A stretch of 62,897 nt of DNA from Candidatus Moraniibacteriota bacterium (GTDB lineage: Bacteria > Patescibacteriota > Minisyncoccia > Moranbacterales > GCA-2747515), in the NCBI GenBank assembly GCA_030592425.1, contig JAUVJK010000001.1:1-62897 (forward strand). Reading direction: 5' to 3'. The translations under genes and the position numbers were made by a program. The notes under the pieces were generated by a model. The model did not search any database. It saw only the letters and a program-made list of their open reading frames with translations, and was not told where the DNA came from. Shown piece after piece: positions 41,889 through 50,833 of this stretch. Within the stretch, counting starts at the first letter, position 1; every line of letters begins with the position of its first letter.

Positions 41889-41946
41889 CTATAAACAACT
41901 TCAAAAATATTTTCCCCTTAATTTCGAACTTTACATTCCTTCTACA

Positions 41947-41989
41947 TAGAAGCCTCTATAGGGGCTACTATAGAGGCTTCTATTTTTTA
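41947..41989 (+). terminator. Strong terminator abutting the dprA start
   Basis: TAGAAGCCTCTATAG (41947-41961) and CTATAGAGGCTTCTA (41968-41982), a perfect 15-bp stem, followed by TTTTTTA. The dprA ATG begins at 41989, directly at the end of the T tract. Confidence 0.9.
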
Positions 41990-43086
41990 TGCACGATCAC
42001 GCTTATCTTAATGCACTTAATCTTATCCCTGGTGTTGGTCCACAAAAATTACGCTTGATGATCACACATTGCACCACAGCAGAAATAGCTTGGCACGCAT
42101 CTCACAGCGATCTCGTGGAATCAGGATTATCTGATGCCCTTGCACAAACAGTTGTGCGAGAGCAATCCGCAATTGACGTTGTACGAGAATGGGAAAAATT
42201 AGAAAAAGAAAAAATGACACTTCTGACAATCACTGATCCAGATTTTCCAAAACTTCTCAAGAAAATTCCCAATCCACCATTTCTTCTTTATGTGCGAGGT
42301 AACAAAAAAGTATTACAAACACCTACCATTGCAATCGTTGGAGCGCGTAAATTTAGCACATACGGAAAACAAGCGTGTTACAAACTTGCCTTTGACCTCG
42401 CACAAGCTGGTATTACTGTTATTAGCGGCCTTGCTCTTGGCATTGATGCGATTGCTCACAGAAGTGCACTCGATGCGCACGGCGCGACGATTGGTGTACT
42501 TGGTGGCAGTATCGACGATCTGTCGATCACACCACGGAGCAATGTTGTGATTGCACGTGAGATCATCGATCACAGTGGTGCACTACTGAGTGAATACCCT
42601 GTGCCAACACAGCCGAGTAAAGGTACCTTCCCTGCTCGCAATCGCATCATGGCCGGTATGGCCTGTGCGACGCTCGTGATCGAAGCTGCTGAGCATTCTG
42701 GCACGCTCATCACAGCTAATCTTGCAACAAAGTTTGAACGAAAACTTTTTGCCGTGCCTGGTTCGATCTTTGCGCAACAATCTTATGGTACGCATAAGTT
42801 GATTGCCAGTGGTAATGCACAGATCGTCCAAAATGCACAACAGATCATTGACGATCTCGACCTCGCCAAAAATAATCAACCTGCACAAGAACGTACGATC
42901 ACAGCTGATTCTCCAGCAGAACAAGAGGTTCTTAATCTTCTCATGAAGAATACCGAAGGAATCTCCATTGACAGAATTATCAGAATCACTACACTAGATG
43001 CAACGGATGCAAGTAGCACACTGATTCTGATGGAGATGAAAGGTATGATCAAAAATATCGGTGGTCAAAAATATATCCTCCTGTAA
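41989..43086 (+). CDS. dprA: DNA processing protein DprA
   Basis: Binds incoming single-stranded DNA and loads RecA during transformation. 365 residues: an N-terminal helix-hairpin-helix (LNLIPGVGPQKLRLM), Rossmann fold with AIVGARKFSTYGKQACYKLA, SGLALGIDAIAHRSAL, GTFPARNRIMAGMA and EHSGTLITANLA, and a C-terminal winged helix (about 305-362). The ATG follows a terminator directly and there is no Shine-Dalgarno site, so expression depends on read-through or a leaderless start. Confidence 0.96.
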   Translation: MHDHAYLNALNLIPGVGPQKLRLMITHCTTAEIAWHASHSDLVESGLSDALAQTVVREQSAIDVVREWEKLEKEKMTLLTITDPDFPKLLKKIPNPPFLLYVRGNKKVLQTPTIAIVGARKFSTYGKQACYKLAFDLAQAGITVISGLALGIDAIAHRSALDAHGATIGVLGGSIDDLSITPRSNVVIAREIIDHSGALLSEYPVPTQPSKGTFPARNRIMAGMACATLVIEAAEHSGTLITANLATKFERKLFAVPGSIFAQQSYGTHKLIASGNAQIVQNAQQIIDDLDLAKNNQPAQERTITADSPAEQEVLNLLMKNTEGISIDRIIRITTLDATDASSTLILMEMKGMIKNIGGQKYILL

Positions 43087-43118
43087 AAAATAAAAAGATT
43101 ATTAATTATCACAATACT

Positions 43119-45326
43119 ATGAAGCTTCTCATTGTTGAGTCCCCAACCAAGACAACGACGATCAAAAAATATATTACGGACGGCAAGAACTACACGATCA
43201 AGGCGAGCGTGGGACATATTCGCGATCTTCCAAAATCAAACAAAGATGCTATCAACATCGAAAAAGATTTCAAGCCACACTACGTCATCTCTGAGGACAA
43301 ACAAGAAATCGTCGATGACCTCATCAAAAGCGCCAAGAAAGCATCCGAGATTCTCCTCGCGATGGACCCCGACCGTGAAGGAGAGGCAATCGCGTGGCAC
43401 GTTGCTGCTATCCTTGCTGATGCTGGTGTGCCGCGAAAAAAAATGAAGCGCATCGTTTTCCATGAGATCACAAAAGATGCAATCAACGAAGCACTTAAAC
43501 ATCCTCATCAGATCGACCAAAACCTTCGCCGCGCGCAAGAAGCGCGTCGCGTTCTTGATCGCCTTGTTGGTTATGATCTTTCTGGCATTATTTGGAAAAA
43601 AGTCCGTTACGGATTGAGTGCTGGTCGCGTGCAATCTCCCGCGCTACGAATCCTTGTTGAACGTGAAAAAGAGATCAAATCATTTGTCCCAGAACGTTAT
43701 TGGGCGCTCACAGCTAATGTCCTCACGCAAAAAAAAGATACTCTCACACTGGCGTGCAGAGAAGAACCTCGGGAAGAAAAAGAGATGAAACGTATCGTTA
43801 CAATGGGCAAAAAACACCCCTGGACGATCATTGATGCAAAAGAATCCACACAAAAACGAACACCTCGCCCACCTTTTACAACATCAACGCTCCAACAAAC
43901 AGCAAGCTCTCGATTTGGCTTCACGCCATCACGCACCATGCGAGCCGCACAGGGTCTCTACCAAGCTGGTAAGATCACCTACATGCGTACAGACTCAACC
44001 TTTCTCTCCAAAGAAGCGATGGTTGCGATCAAGAAATTCGTTACCGCAGAATATACAGCGAAACTCTACGAGTCACGCACATTTAAAACCAAAAGTAAAA
44101 ATGCGCAAGAGGCCCATGAGGCAATCCGCCCGTCACACGTCAAAACAGAAGTCGCAGGAAAATCAGCTGATCAGAAAAAACTCTATTTACTCATCCATGC
44201 ACGCACCATTGCCAGCCAAATGAAAGATGCACAATTGAAGAAAACAAGAGTGGCTGCTAATATCATTGGCGCAACAATTCCTGACTTTACTGTCGTTGGT
44301 TCGCGTGTCATATCTCCAGGATGGTTTCTCGCTGACCCTGCAGCAAAAAGTGAAGATACAAAAGTACCAGCTGTCACCAAAGGTGATCCTCTCAAACTTG
44401 TAAAGCTCGACACACAAGAAAAAGAAACACTCCCACTACCCCGCTACTCCGAAGCAGGACTTGTCAAAGAATTGGAAAAACGTGGCATTGGTCGGCCAAG
44501 TACATATGCATCAACGATCAAAACAATCCAAGATCGTGGCTATGTTGACAAAGAGGCGCGTGCACTCATCCCAACAGATACCGGTGAGGTCGTAAGCGAT
44601 TTCCTCAGTGAGCATTTTGCACAATACATCAGTGATGGCTTTACAGCAGAAATGGAAAACGAACTCGATGAGATTGCTCGTGGTGAACGTGAATATGCAA
44701 AAACACTCAAAGACTTTTATGAACCCTTTTCCAAAGATGTAAAAAGCAAAGAAAAGCTTGAAAAGGCAACTGATCTCGGTGATGCTGATCCAAAAATGAA
44801 GTGCCCAACATGTAAAGGTAAGATGATCATCAAACTCAGTAAAAATGGGAAGTTCCTGAGTTGTAAGAATTTTCCTGACTGTCAGGGCGCCCGTACTATG
44901 GAAGGTAAAGAACTCGAAGGACCAAAAGAAACCGGTGAGGCGTGTCCTGACTGCAAAGATGGCAAACTCGTTGAACGAGATGGTAAATTTGGACGTTTCA
45001 TCTCCTGTAGCAATTACCCAAAATGTAAATATATCAAAGAAGATCCAAAAGAGATTGCAAAGAAAAAAACAGGTGTGAAATGTCCCGCCTGCAACAAGGG
45101 TGAGATGATGGAACGCAATGGTCGCTTTGGTGTTTTCTATAGCTGTACAGAATATCCAGATTGCAAAAACGCAATCAAAGCAAAACCAACTGGTAAAAAA
45201 TGTAATTATAAAGTCGGCGCAAAAAAATGCGGCGCACTCATGATGCAAGGGACGAAAACCATCCCAGAAAGGTGTAGCGACAAAACATGTCCGAATCATC
45301 GTCCTGATAAGTTAGAAAAGAAGTAA
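43119..45326 (+). CDS. topA: DNA topoisomerase I
   Basis: Relaxes negative supercoils. 735 residues. Toprim motifs E7 and DPDREGE (83-89), catalytic Tyr288 in GKITYMRTDST, and three four-Cys zinc ribbons plus a degenerate fourth after about residue 560 (CPTCKGKM, CPDCKDGK, CPACNKGE). The last 42 bases of coding sequence are duplicated downstream (45383-45424). Follows dprA by 32 bases, a common pairing. Confidence 0.98.
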   Translation: MKLLIVESPTKTTTIKKYITDGKNYTIKASVGHIRDLPKSNKDAINIEKDFKPHYVISEDKQEIVDDLIKSAKKASEILLAMDPDREGEAIAWHVAAILADAGVPRKKMKRIVFHEITKDAINEALKHPHQIDQNLRRAQEARRVLDRLVGYDLSGIIWKKVRYGLSAGRVQSPALRILVEREKEIKSFVPERYWALTANVLTQKKDTLTLACREEPREEKEMKRIVTMGKKHPWTIIDAKESTQKRTPRPPFTTSTLQQTASSRFGFTPSRTMRAAQGLYQAGKITYMRTDSTFLSKEAMVAIKKFVTAEYTAKLYESRTFKTKSKNAQEAHEAIRPSHVKTEVAGKSADQKKLYLLIHARTIASQMKDAQLKKTRVAANIIGATIPDFTVVGSRVISPGWFLADPAAKSEDTKVPAVTKGDPLKLVKLDTQEKETLPLPRYSEAGLVKELEKRGIGRPSTYASTIKTIQDRGYVDKEARALIPTDTGEVVSDFLSEHFAQYISDGFTAEMENELDEIARGEREYAKTLKDFYEPFSKDVKSKEKLEKATDLGDADPKMKCPTCKGKMIIKLSKNGKFLSCKNFPDCQGARTMEGKELEGPKETGEACPDCKDGKLVERDGKFGRFISCSNYPKCKYIKEDPKEIAKKKTGVKCPACNKGEMMERNGRFGVFYSCTEYPDCKNAIKAKPTGKKCNYKVGAKKCGALMMQGTKTIPERCSDKTCPNHRPDKLEKK

Positions 45327-45424
45327 ACCAGTCAGCCTTTGGCTGGGAAGGGACTAAAACGATTCCGGAGCGATGCTCAAATAAAACCTGTCCGAATCAT
45401 CGTCCTGATAAGTTAGAAAAGAAG
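45282..45424 (+). repeat. Direct duplication of the topA 3' end around a 59-base insert
   Basis: The 42 bases at 45282-45323 recur at 45383-45424 with one difference (CATG against CCTG), offset 101. The second copy continues AAATAA where the first continues TAA. Between them lies an insert of about 59 bases starting with the hairpin CAGCC-TTT-GGCTG. Confidence 0.9.
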
Positions 45425-45425
45425 A

Positions 45426-45465
45426 AATAAAAAAACTGTTATCTGACATGTTATGTCTTACAACA
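45426..45465 (-). terminator. Terminator after the 45502 gene
   Basis: CTGTT..GACAT-AAC-ATGTC..AACAG (plus 45435-45465), a two-part symmetric stem, followed by TTTTTTTATTTC on the minus strand. Confidence 0.75.
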
Positions 45466-45501
45466 GCTTCGTCTAATGAAAGATTCTTATTTCGACTTTA
45501 A

Positions 45502-46029
45502 TTAGATTCGATACCACCCTTTTTCATCGCCACGCAGACGGAATAACAACCACGTTTTGATCTTTTTTGTACCACGATAGATCTTTGGTGAGATCACTGT
45601 GACATCGTGGGGGTCTAAACCATTCTCTCTTAGTTTTTTACGCAACTCCCACTCGGCATTCGATGTATCACAGGATGTTCCATAATAGTCTGAGAGACCC
45701 TTTTTAAATGCGACGCCAGGATAGACAGCATACTTAAGGAACCAGCCTAAAAAGAAAATAATAATAATGCTGGAGAATAGGATCAATGCGACAAAAGAAT
45801 GCATTAAAAGAGTCCAAATACCCCAAAAAGACAATATTATGAGGAGAAAAATTGCACAACCATAGATCATAGAGATTACATCCTCAAACTCTCCTGTATG
45901 ACGATAAATGAATTGACCAAAGACCGTCTTATGAGACATTTCGGATGCAATTGTAAGACACTCCTCTTCAGAGTACGGACCGACCGCATTCTCTGATAAA
46001 AAGCGTTGCAGTTCTACATTATTTGGCAT
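45502..46029 (-). CDS. Orphan two-helix membrane protein
   Basis: 175 residues: a soluble N-terminus of about 50 residues, two adjacent helices (about 53-78 and 82-105), then a soluble C-terminus with KLRENGLDPHDVTVISPKIY. Its layout matches the orphans at 30953, 31733 and 46593, and the C-terminal GLDPxD segment is shared with 46593. ATG preceded by GAGAGG. Own promoter and terminator. Function unknown. Confidence 0.7.
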   Translation of the reverse strand: MPNNVELQRFLSENAVGPYSEEECLTIASEMSHKTVFGQFIYRHTGEFEDVISMIYGCAIFLLIILSFWGIWTLLMHSFVALILFSSIIIIFFLGWFLKYAVYPGVAFKKGLSDYYGTSCDTSNAEWELRKKLRENGLDPHDVTVISPKIYRGTKKIKTWLLFRLRGDEKGWYRI

Positions 46030-46156
46030 GTTACGAGCCTCTCTTCGTTATAGTAATGAAAATGATATTCTTCATTTCATGCTTTCGCACAAATGCCTGT
46101 GATGGAAAGAACAAATATCTACCTGATCGTTATTAACATCAAAGAACAGTACAGAG

Positions 46157-46185
46157 ATCGTATAACACGTCCATCGTCTTGTCAA
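46157..46185 (-). promoter_or_regulatory. Promoter of the 45502 gene
   Basis: Minus strand: -35 TTGACA (46180-46185), 17-base spacer, -10 TACGAT (46157-46162). The leader of about 120 bases has no further feature I can support. Confidence 0.55.
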
Positions 46186-46264
46186 AACAAATGCCCTTCT
46201 TTAAAGATTTAGAGTAAAGAAAAAACGCACTCATTAGAATTATTAACGACGACGTTGTGTGCAT

Positions 46265-46447
46265 TTATTTTTTTGCGAGATCATTGATAACGCATTCACG
46301 ATACCATAAATGACTATCTTCTGTGATCTGGACAAGAATCCCATACAATCCTCCACTACAAGGTATATTGAAATGTGGGCACGCGATGAGATAATCATCG
46401 CCAAAGCACAAACCTTGGTCCGCCTTCTCCTTTTTGTTAAAAAACAA
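46265..46447 (-). CDS. Doubtful small gene, 60 residues
   Basis: A TTG-started frame (FFNKKEKADQGLCFGDDY onward, ending RECVINDLAKK) that looks protein-like in composition. There is no Shine-Dalgarno site, and an 84-codon frame overlaps it in another phase at 46243-46497. A GCAC..GTGC stem with TTTTTT follows at about 46206-46256, which weakly supports a transcript here. Could be a gene fragment. Confidence 0.3.
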   Translation of the reverse strand: MFFNKKEKADQGLCFGDDYLIACPHFNIPCSGGLYGILVQITEDSHLWYRECVINDLAKK

Positions 46448-46518
46448 TTCATCAAACTAAACATTTGCAAGATATCATAATCATAAATTACAAACAAACA
46501 TTTCTGACTGAAATACTA

Positions 46519-46559
46519 CAAAAAAACGAGTCACGAATACCAATGGGTATAAGTGACTC
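46519..46559 (-). terminator. Terminator after the 46593 gene
   Basis: GAGTCAC..ATACC-CATT-GGTAT..GTGACTC (plus 46528-46559) with a short internal mismatch, followed by TTTTTTT on the minus strand. Confidence 0.85.
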
Positions 46560-46592
46560 AAATTATCTTATTTGCATAGTTTGATTATTACT

Positions 46593-47213
46593 CTATGTGG
46601 TTGTTTTTATTGGAGTTGAACCAAACTCAAAATATGGTCTCTCATGCCTTTCTAACCCTCGTTTCTTCTGATCTTTAAAACTCACAAGAGCAACCCTTGT
46701 GCAAGACCACTGACCAGCTTTATCCTTTACAGGTCTTCGTGGGAAGACGATCTCAAAATCACACGGATCTAGCCCGCATAAAATAAAAGCTGTCTCGATC
46801 TTACGCTTTTGAACAAAGCAGTCTGGACAATCCCCCCAGCTACTGTTCCAGATATCGAAATGGCGCGCGGCGAACCGTTCTGGAAGATAAGCAATAAAAA
46901 CACCTGCTCCCAGAGCTATCGACACCAAAGAAGCTGCACCAAATCCGATGAACGCAAAAAAGATGCTAAAAGCTCCACATAGCATAGCAAAATTCCACAT
47001 CTTATCTTCCCAGTTGGCCAATATTCTGTCATCGAGGAAAAAACGGCGAAGAGTTGATGCTGATATACGAGAAAATAATGAATTTCCACTATACAATCTA
47101 TCACTCACAGTTTTGCGAATATCATGATAAGAATACACGACACCGACATTAAAAATTCTTCCTAGATATTCTGCTGCCTGATCGGGTGTTGCGCAACAAT
47201 TATTATGTGACAT
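46593..47213 (-). CDS. Orphan two-helix membrane protein, related to the 45502 gene
   Basis: 206 residues from the ATG at 47213 (MSHNNCCATPDQ), chosen for AGAGGT upstream. A soluble N-terminus with VGVVYSYHDIRKTVSDRLYS, a hydrophobic pair (about 75-115), then a C-terminus with FILCGLDPCDFEIVFPRR, parallel to ENGLDPHDVTVISPK of the 45502 protein. Four Cys in the N- and mid-regions might bind metal. Own promoter and terminator. Confidence 0.68.
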   Translation of the reverse strand: MSHNNCCATPDQAAEYLGRIFNVGVVYSYHDIRKTVSDRLYSGNSLFSRISASTLRRFFLDDRILANWEDKMWNFAMLCGAFSIFFAFIGFGAASLVSIALGAGVFIAYLPERFAARHFDIWNSSWGDCPDCFVQKRKIETAFILCGLDPCDFEIVFPRRPVKDKAGQWSCTRVALVSFKDQKKRGLERHERPYFEFGSTPIKTTT

Positions 47214-47268
47214 AACTATATTACCTCTTGTTGTGAAAAAACTACTATTTGTCCTAAAGACAAGATAC

Positions 47269-47297
47269 ACATTAGCATCGAATTTTACAAAAGTCAA
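47269..47297 (-). promoter_or_regulatory. Promoter of the 46593 gene
   Basis: Minus strand: -35 TTGACT (47292-47297), 17-base spacer, -10 TAATGT (47269-47274). Confidence 0.55.
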
Positions 47298-47332
47298 TAG
47301 AATTTTTCACCATCTCATTCCATAAAATACTC

Positions 47333-47361
47333 TTCCCTCACACTCAACAGTGCGCTATAGT
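47333..47361 (+). promoter_or_regulatory. Possible promoter of the rel gene
   Basis: -10 TATAGT (47356-47361) with a weak -35 TTCCCT (47333-47338) at 17 bases. 24 bases before the ATG. Confidence 0.4.
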
Positions 47362-47384
47362 ATGGATAGATAAAGAAATATTCT

Positions 47385-48884
47385 ATGGAACAGAAAGAGC
47401 TAACAATTGATGACATCCTTGCAAGTTTTAAGGTGCAACCAAGTAGTGAGGGCAAACGCCTTGTACAACGCGCTTTTGCATTTGCTAATACCGCGCATGA
47501 CGGACAAAAAAGAGCTAGTGGTATACCATATATTCAGCATTGTCTTGCAACAGCGCAGATCCTTGCAGAAATGGGTATGGATGCACGGACTGTGTCCGCT
47601 GGTCTCATGCATGATGTCCCGGAGGACACACCAGAAACACTTACAACGATCAGTAAAGAGTTCGGTGAGGATATTGCACAAATGATCGATGGGATCACAA
47701 AATTGGGCAAAATAAAGCTTCGTCATTCACAAGAGGATTACATGCTAGAGAATTGGCGACGCATGTTCTTGGCAATGGCCTCTGATATCCGCACGGTCAT
47801 TATCAAACTTGCCGACCGACTGCATAATCTCCGCACACTTGAACATCTCCCGCCAGATAAGCAACAACGCATCGCTCATGAAACAATGGAGATCTACATT
47901 CCAATTGCCAATCGTCTTGGTATTGGTGAGATCTATGGACAAATGGGAGATCTCTGTTTCAAATATCTCGACCCAAAAAATTACGAATATACGAGACAAG
48001 TTGGCGAAAAAAGATACAAAGAAGCAGAGAAATATATTGAGCGAGCGATCAAAACAATTACTAATGGTCTCAAGGAAGAAGGGATTAAAGTCATTGATAT
48101 TCATGGGCGTGCAAAATTTCTTTATAGTTTATTTATCAAACTCAAAAAACATGATATGGAGATCTCACGCGTTTATGATCTTGCAGCAATTCGTATTATT
48201 GTTCCAGAGATTGTTGATTGCTATGAAGCACTTGGGATTATTCACAAACGCTATCGCCCAATGGTTGGACGGATCAAAGACTATATCTCTCTCCCAAAGC
48301 CTAATGGTTATCAATCGCTACATACAACGATCTTTGGTCCAGAAGGACGCGTTCTAGAAGTACAAATCCGCACACAAAAAATGCATGATGAAGCAGAGTT
48401 CGGCATCGCAGCGCATTGGCTCTACGAAGAAAATAAAAAGACGTGGAAAGATTATTTTTCCCGTAAAAAACCAGAGCCACAGCAATCCGCCGAAATTGCT
48501 TGGGTCAAACAACTACAGGAATGGCAAAATGATGTTGGTAATGATTCTCAGGAATTTATGGAGGGTCTCAAAATCGATTTTCTAAAAAATCACATTTTTG
48601 CATTCACACCAAAAGGTGATGTGATCGAGCTTCCAGAAGAAGCAACGCCTATCGATTTTGCTTATGCAATTCACTCAGAGATTGGGGATAAAACAACAGG
48701 AGCCAAAGTAAATGCGAAAATGGTCGCCCTAGATTATACCATTAGAAATGGTGACATGATCGAGATTCTAATCGACAAAAATCGCCAAACGCCAAATCAA
48801 AGTTGGCTGACATTTGCCAAAACTCGCTCTGCCCGCTCTCATATTCGTCAAACTCTTAAAAAGAAAAGTGAGACAAGACAATAA
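47385..48884 (+). CDS. rel: Bifunctional-type (p)ppGpp synthetase/hydrolase, short Rel
   Basis: 499 residues: an HD hydrolase domain (about 28-190; HDGQKR, LMHDVPEDT, IKLADRLHNLRTL), a synthetase domain (about 220-360; YDLAAIRIIV, RIKDYISLPKPNGYQSLHTTI) and a TGS domain (about 420-480; IFAFTPKGDVIELPEEATPI). The regulatory helical, ZBD and ACT domains of full-length RelA/SpoT are missing. HD residues look intact, so both activities are likely; ribosome-linked control may be reduced. Confidence 0.96.
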   Translation: MEQKELTIDDILASFKVQPSSEGKRLVQRAFAFANTAHDGQKRASGIPYIQHCLATAQILAEMGMDARTVSAGLMHDVPEDTPETLTTISKEFGEDIAQMIDGITKLGKIKLRHSQEDYMLENWRRMFLAMASDIRTVIIKLADRLHNLRTLEHLPPDKQQRIAHETMEIYIPIANRLGIGEIYGQMGDLCFKYLDPKNYEYTRQVGEKRYKEAEKYIERAIKTITNGLKEEGIKVIDIHGRAKFLYSLFIKLKKHDMEISRVYDLAAIRIIVPEIVDCYEALGIIHKRYRPMVGRIKDYISLPKPNGYQSLHTTIFGPEGRVLEVQIRTQKMHDEAEFGIAAHWLYEENKKTWKDYFSRKKPEPQQSAEIAWVKQLQEWQNDVGNDSQEFMEGLKIDFLKNHIFAFTPKGDVIELPEEATPIDFAYAIHSEIGDKTTGAKVNAKMVALDYTIRNGDMIEILIDKNRQTPNQSWLTFAKTRSARSHIRQTLKKKSETRQ

Positions 48885-48900
48885 TATTCTTCACAATTTT

Positions 48901-48930
48901 AAAGATACCCTTCGAGGTATCTTTTTTGTT
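48901..48930 (+). terminator. Terminator after rel
   Basis: AAAGATACC (48901-48909) and GGTATCTTT (48916-48924) around CTTCGA, then TTTTTG. Located between the convergent rel and parB. Confidence 0.85.
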
Positions 48931-48953
48931 TTTTCTCTTGATGTGATTACTAC

Positions 48954-49967
48954 CTATGCACCATTTCTTGACAATCGATCTGTGAGACGCGCCAATTCAT
49001 CTTCTGTATAGTAATCAATGGTCACGCTGCCACCATCCCCCTTATGTGCTACATGAACTTTCGTACCAAGGCTTTCTGTTAATTTTTCTTCAAGAATCTT
49101 TATCTGCGGATCTTTCGATGCGCGTGTATATGTTCTTACAGAAACACTTTTTGTTTTCTCTTCTGCTTGTCGCACAGTCAAGTGTTGCGCAATAATCAAT
49201 TGAAAGAGAGCTCGCTGTTTCTCAGAATTCGAAAGGGCTAATATCGCTTTTGCATGGCCTTCTGTAATTTCTCCTTTACTGAGAGCGCGTTGCACATCAA
49301 TAGGTAATTTAAGCAGACGCATGCGATTGGCAACAGCGCTACGACTCTTCCCCGTCTTTACTGCAATATCTTCCTGTGAAAGTTCAAATTCCTCTGCAAG
49401 TTTATTGTAACCTCGCGCTTCTTCAATCACATCAAGATCATGTCGTTGAATATTCTCAATAAGAGCTAATTCCAATTTTTTTTGTTCATCAATATCTTCT
49501 GAACGCACCGTTACCGGGACAACTGTAAAACCTGCACGCTTCGATGCTTGTAAACGACGCTCACCAGCGATCAATTCATAGCATTGCGATCCTTTTTTGA
49601 TCACGATCAAAGGCTGAATCACACCATGTTCCTTAATCGATGCTGTCAGCTCTTCCAATTTTTGTTCATCAAAATTCGTACGTGGCTGCTGTGAATTTTT
49701 TACAATCAAATCAATATCAATTTCCAAACTTCCAGAGGTTGTAATTTCATTCTGCGCCTGTACATTTGACATGCCTGCAGCACGTACATTTTCCTCCTGC
49801 TGCTGATCAATATTTTGTTCTTTGCGCTCTACATAAGGAACACTTTTATCCTGCTGAGGAGATTCCTTTGCAATATTTTTCTGCGAAGAAGACGTTGTTT
49901 GTTGCACATTATTTTTTTGTGGGATCAAAGAGGAAAGGCCTCGTCCTAATCCATGTTGCTGTACCAT
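48954..49967 (-). CDS. parB: Chromosome partitioning protein ParB
   Basis: CTP-dependent DNA clamp that loads at parS. 337 residues. MVQQHGLGRGLSSLIPQ is the ParA-interacting N-terminus; a Gln/Ser-rich linker follows to about residue 100; the CTP-binding region holds ELIAGERRLQASKRAG, then IENIQRHDLDVIEEARGY, and the helix-turn-helix is SQEDIAVKTGKSRSAVANRMRL (shown in part). The C-terminus is the dimer domain. Follows parA by 54 bases. I found no clear parS in the nearby spacers. Confidence 0.97.
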   Translation of the reverse strand: MVQQHGLGRGLSSLIPQKNNVQQTTSSSQKNIAKESPQQDKSVPYVERKEQNIDQQQEENVRAAGMSNVQAQNEITTSGSLEIDIDLIVKNSQQPRTNFDEQKLEELTASIKEHGVIQPLIVIKKGSQCYELIAGERRLQASKRAGFTVVPVTVRSEDIDEQKKLELALIENIQRHDLDVIEEARGYNKLAEEFELSQEDIAVKTGKSRSAVANRMRLLKLPIDVQRALSKGEITEGHAKAILALSNSEKQRALFQLIIAQHLTVRQAEEKTKSVSVRTYTRASKDPQIKILEEKLTESLGTKVHVAHKGDGGSVTIDYYTEDELARLTDRLSRNGA

Positions 49968-50021
49968 ATATCGAAATTTATATTATTTGTTGTTCATCAC
50001 AAATCGCACACCTACACATTG

Positions 50022-50813
50022 TTACACTGTAAATTTTTCACCAGAATTTTCCTCCTCCAATTCCATAACCTCGCGTGCAAGATTTTTATAAGCACGCGCG
50101 CCCTTCGAAAATGCATCAAACTGAGAAATCGGTTTCCCAAAACTTGGCGCCTCTGCCAACCGTACTGTACGAGGAATGATTGTATCGAATACTTTTCCCG
50201 GAAAATGATCCTTCATTTCTCGTACAACCTGACGTGCTAACCGATTCCTCTTATCATACAATGTCACCACAGCACCCATAATAGAAAGTTCTGGTTGCAA
50301 ATTATTTTTTACAAGATCAATTGTTTCCAAAAGCTGCCCCAAACCTTCAAGTGCATAGTATTCTGCTTGCACAGGAATAATAACTTCATCTGATGCGACA
50401 AGACCATTGATCGTCAATAATCCAAGACTTGGTGGCGCATCAATAATAATATAGTCATAATCCATCCGTACTTGTCGAAGAACATCATATAAACGAAATT
50501 CTCGATTTTCTACATTGATTAATTCTACATTTGCGCCAGCGAGTGCTGGTGTTGCTGGTAAGACATCATGTCCAAATGTTGTCGTTTTAATGATCGCACT
50601 ACGTGGATCCTCACCAGTAATCATCTTTTCATAGAGTCCATGTGTAATGGAGCGCACATCAATACCCAAACCACTTGAAGCATTGCCTTGAGGATCAAGA
50701 TCTACAAGTAGCACAAATTTTCCTGCGGCTGCAAGATATGTCGCTAAGTTTACAGATGTCGTCGTTTTGCCGACGCCACCCTTTTGATTGATTAATGATA
50801 TAATGTTTGCCAT
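50022..50813 (-). CDS. parA: Chromosome partitioning ATPase ParA (Soj)
   Basis: DNA-binding Walker ATPase that segregates ParB-bound origins. 263 residues from the ATG at 50813 (MANIISLINQKGGVGKTT). The deviant Walker A KGGVGKTT, DLDPQGNASSGLG and IIDAPPSLGLLT are intact. The frame reaches 50840 but the -10 box lies directly upstream of this ATG, so the longer form is unlikely. Operon with parB. Confidence 0.97.
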   Translation of the reverse strand: MANIISLINQKGGVGKTTTSVNLATYLAAAGKFVLLVDLDPQGNASSGLGIDVRSITHGLYEKMITGEDPRSAIIKTTTFGHDVLPATPALAGANVELINVENREFRLYDVLRQVRMDYDYIIIDAPPSLGLLTINGLVASDEVIIPVQAEYYALEGLGQLLETIDLVKNNLQPELSIMGAVVTLYDKRNRLARQVVREMKDHFPGKVFDTIIPRTVRLAEAPSFGKPISQFDAFSKGARAYKNLAREVMELEEENSGEKFTV

Positions 50814-50820
50814 ATACAAG

Positions 50821-50826
50821 ATTATA
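50821..50826 (-). promoter_or_regulatory. -10 box directly upstream of parA
   Basis: Minus strand TGGTATAAT: an extended -10 whose TATAAT ends 7 bases before the parA ATG, so the transcript would begin at or next to the start codon. Confidence 0.6.
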
Positions 50827-50833
50827 CCACAGA

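Noticed and set aside
44511..45299. 262-codon open frame antisense to topA
   Set aside because: Cys/Phe-rich shadow of the topA zinc ribbons; no start signals or known family.
46243..46497. 84-codon frame overlapping the 46265 frame
   Set aside because: Arg-rich with no upstream signals; the alternative frame has a more protein-like composition, and both remain doubtful.
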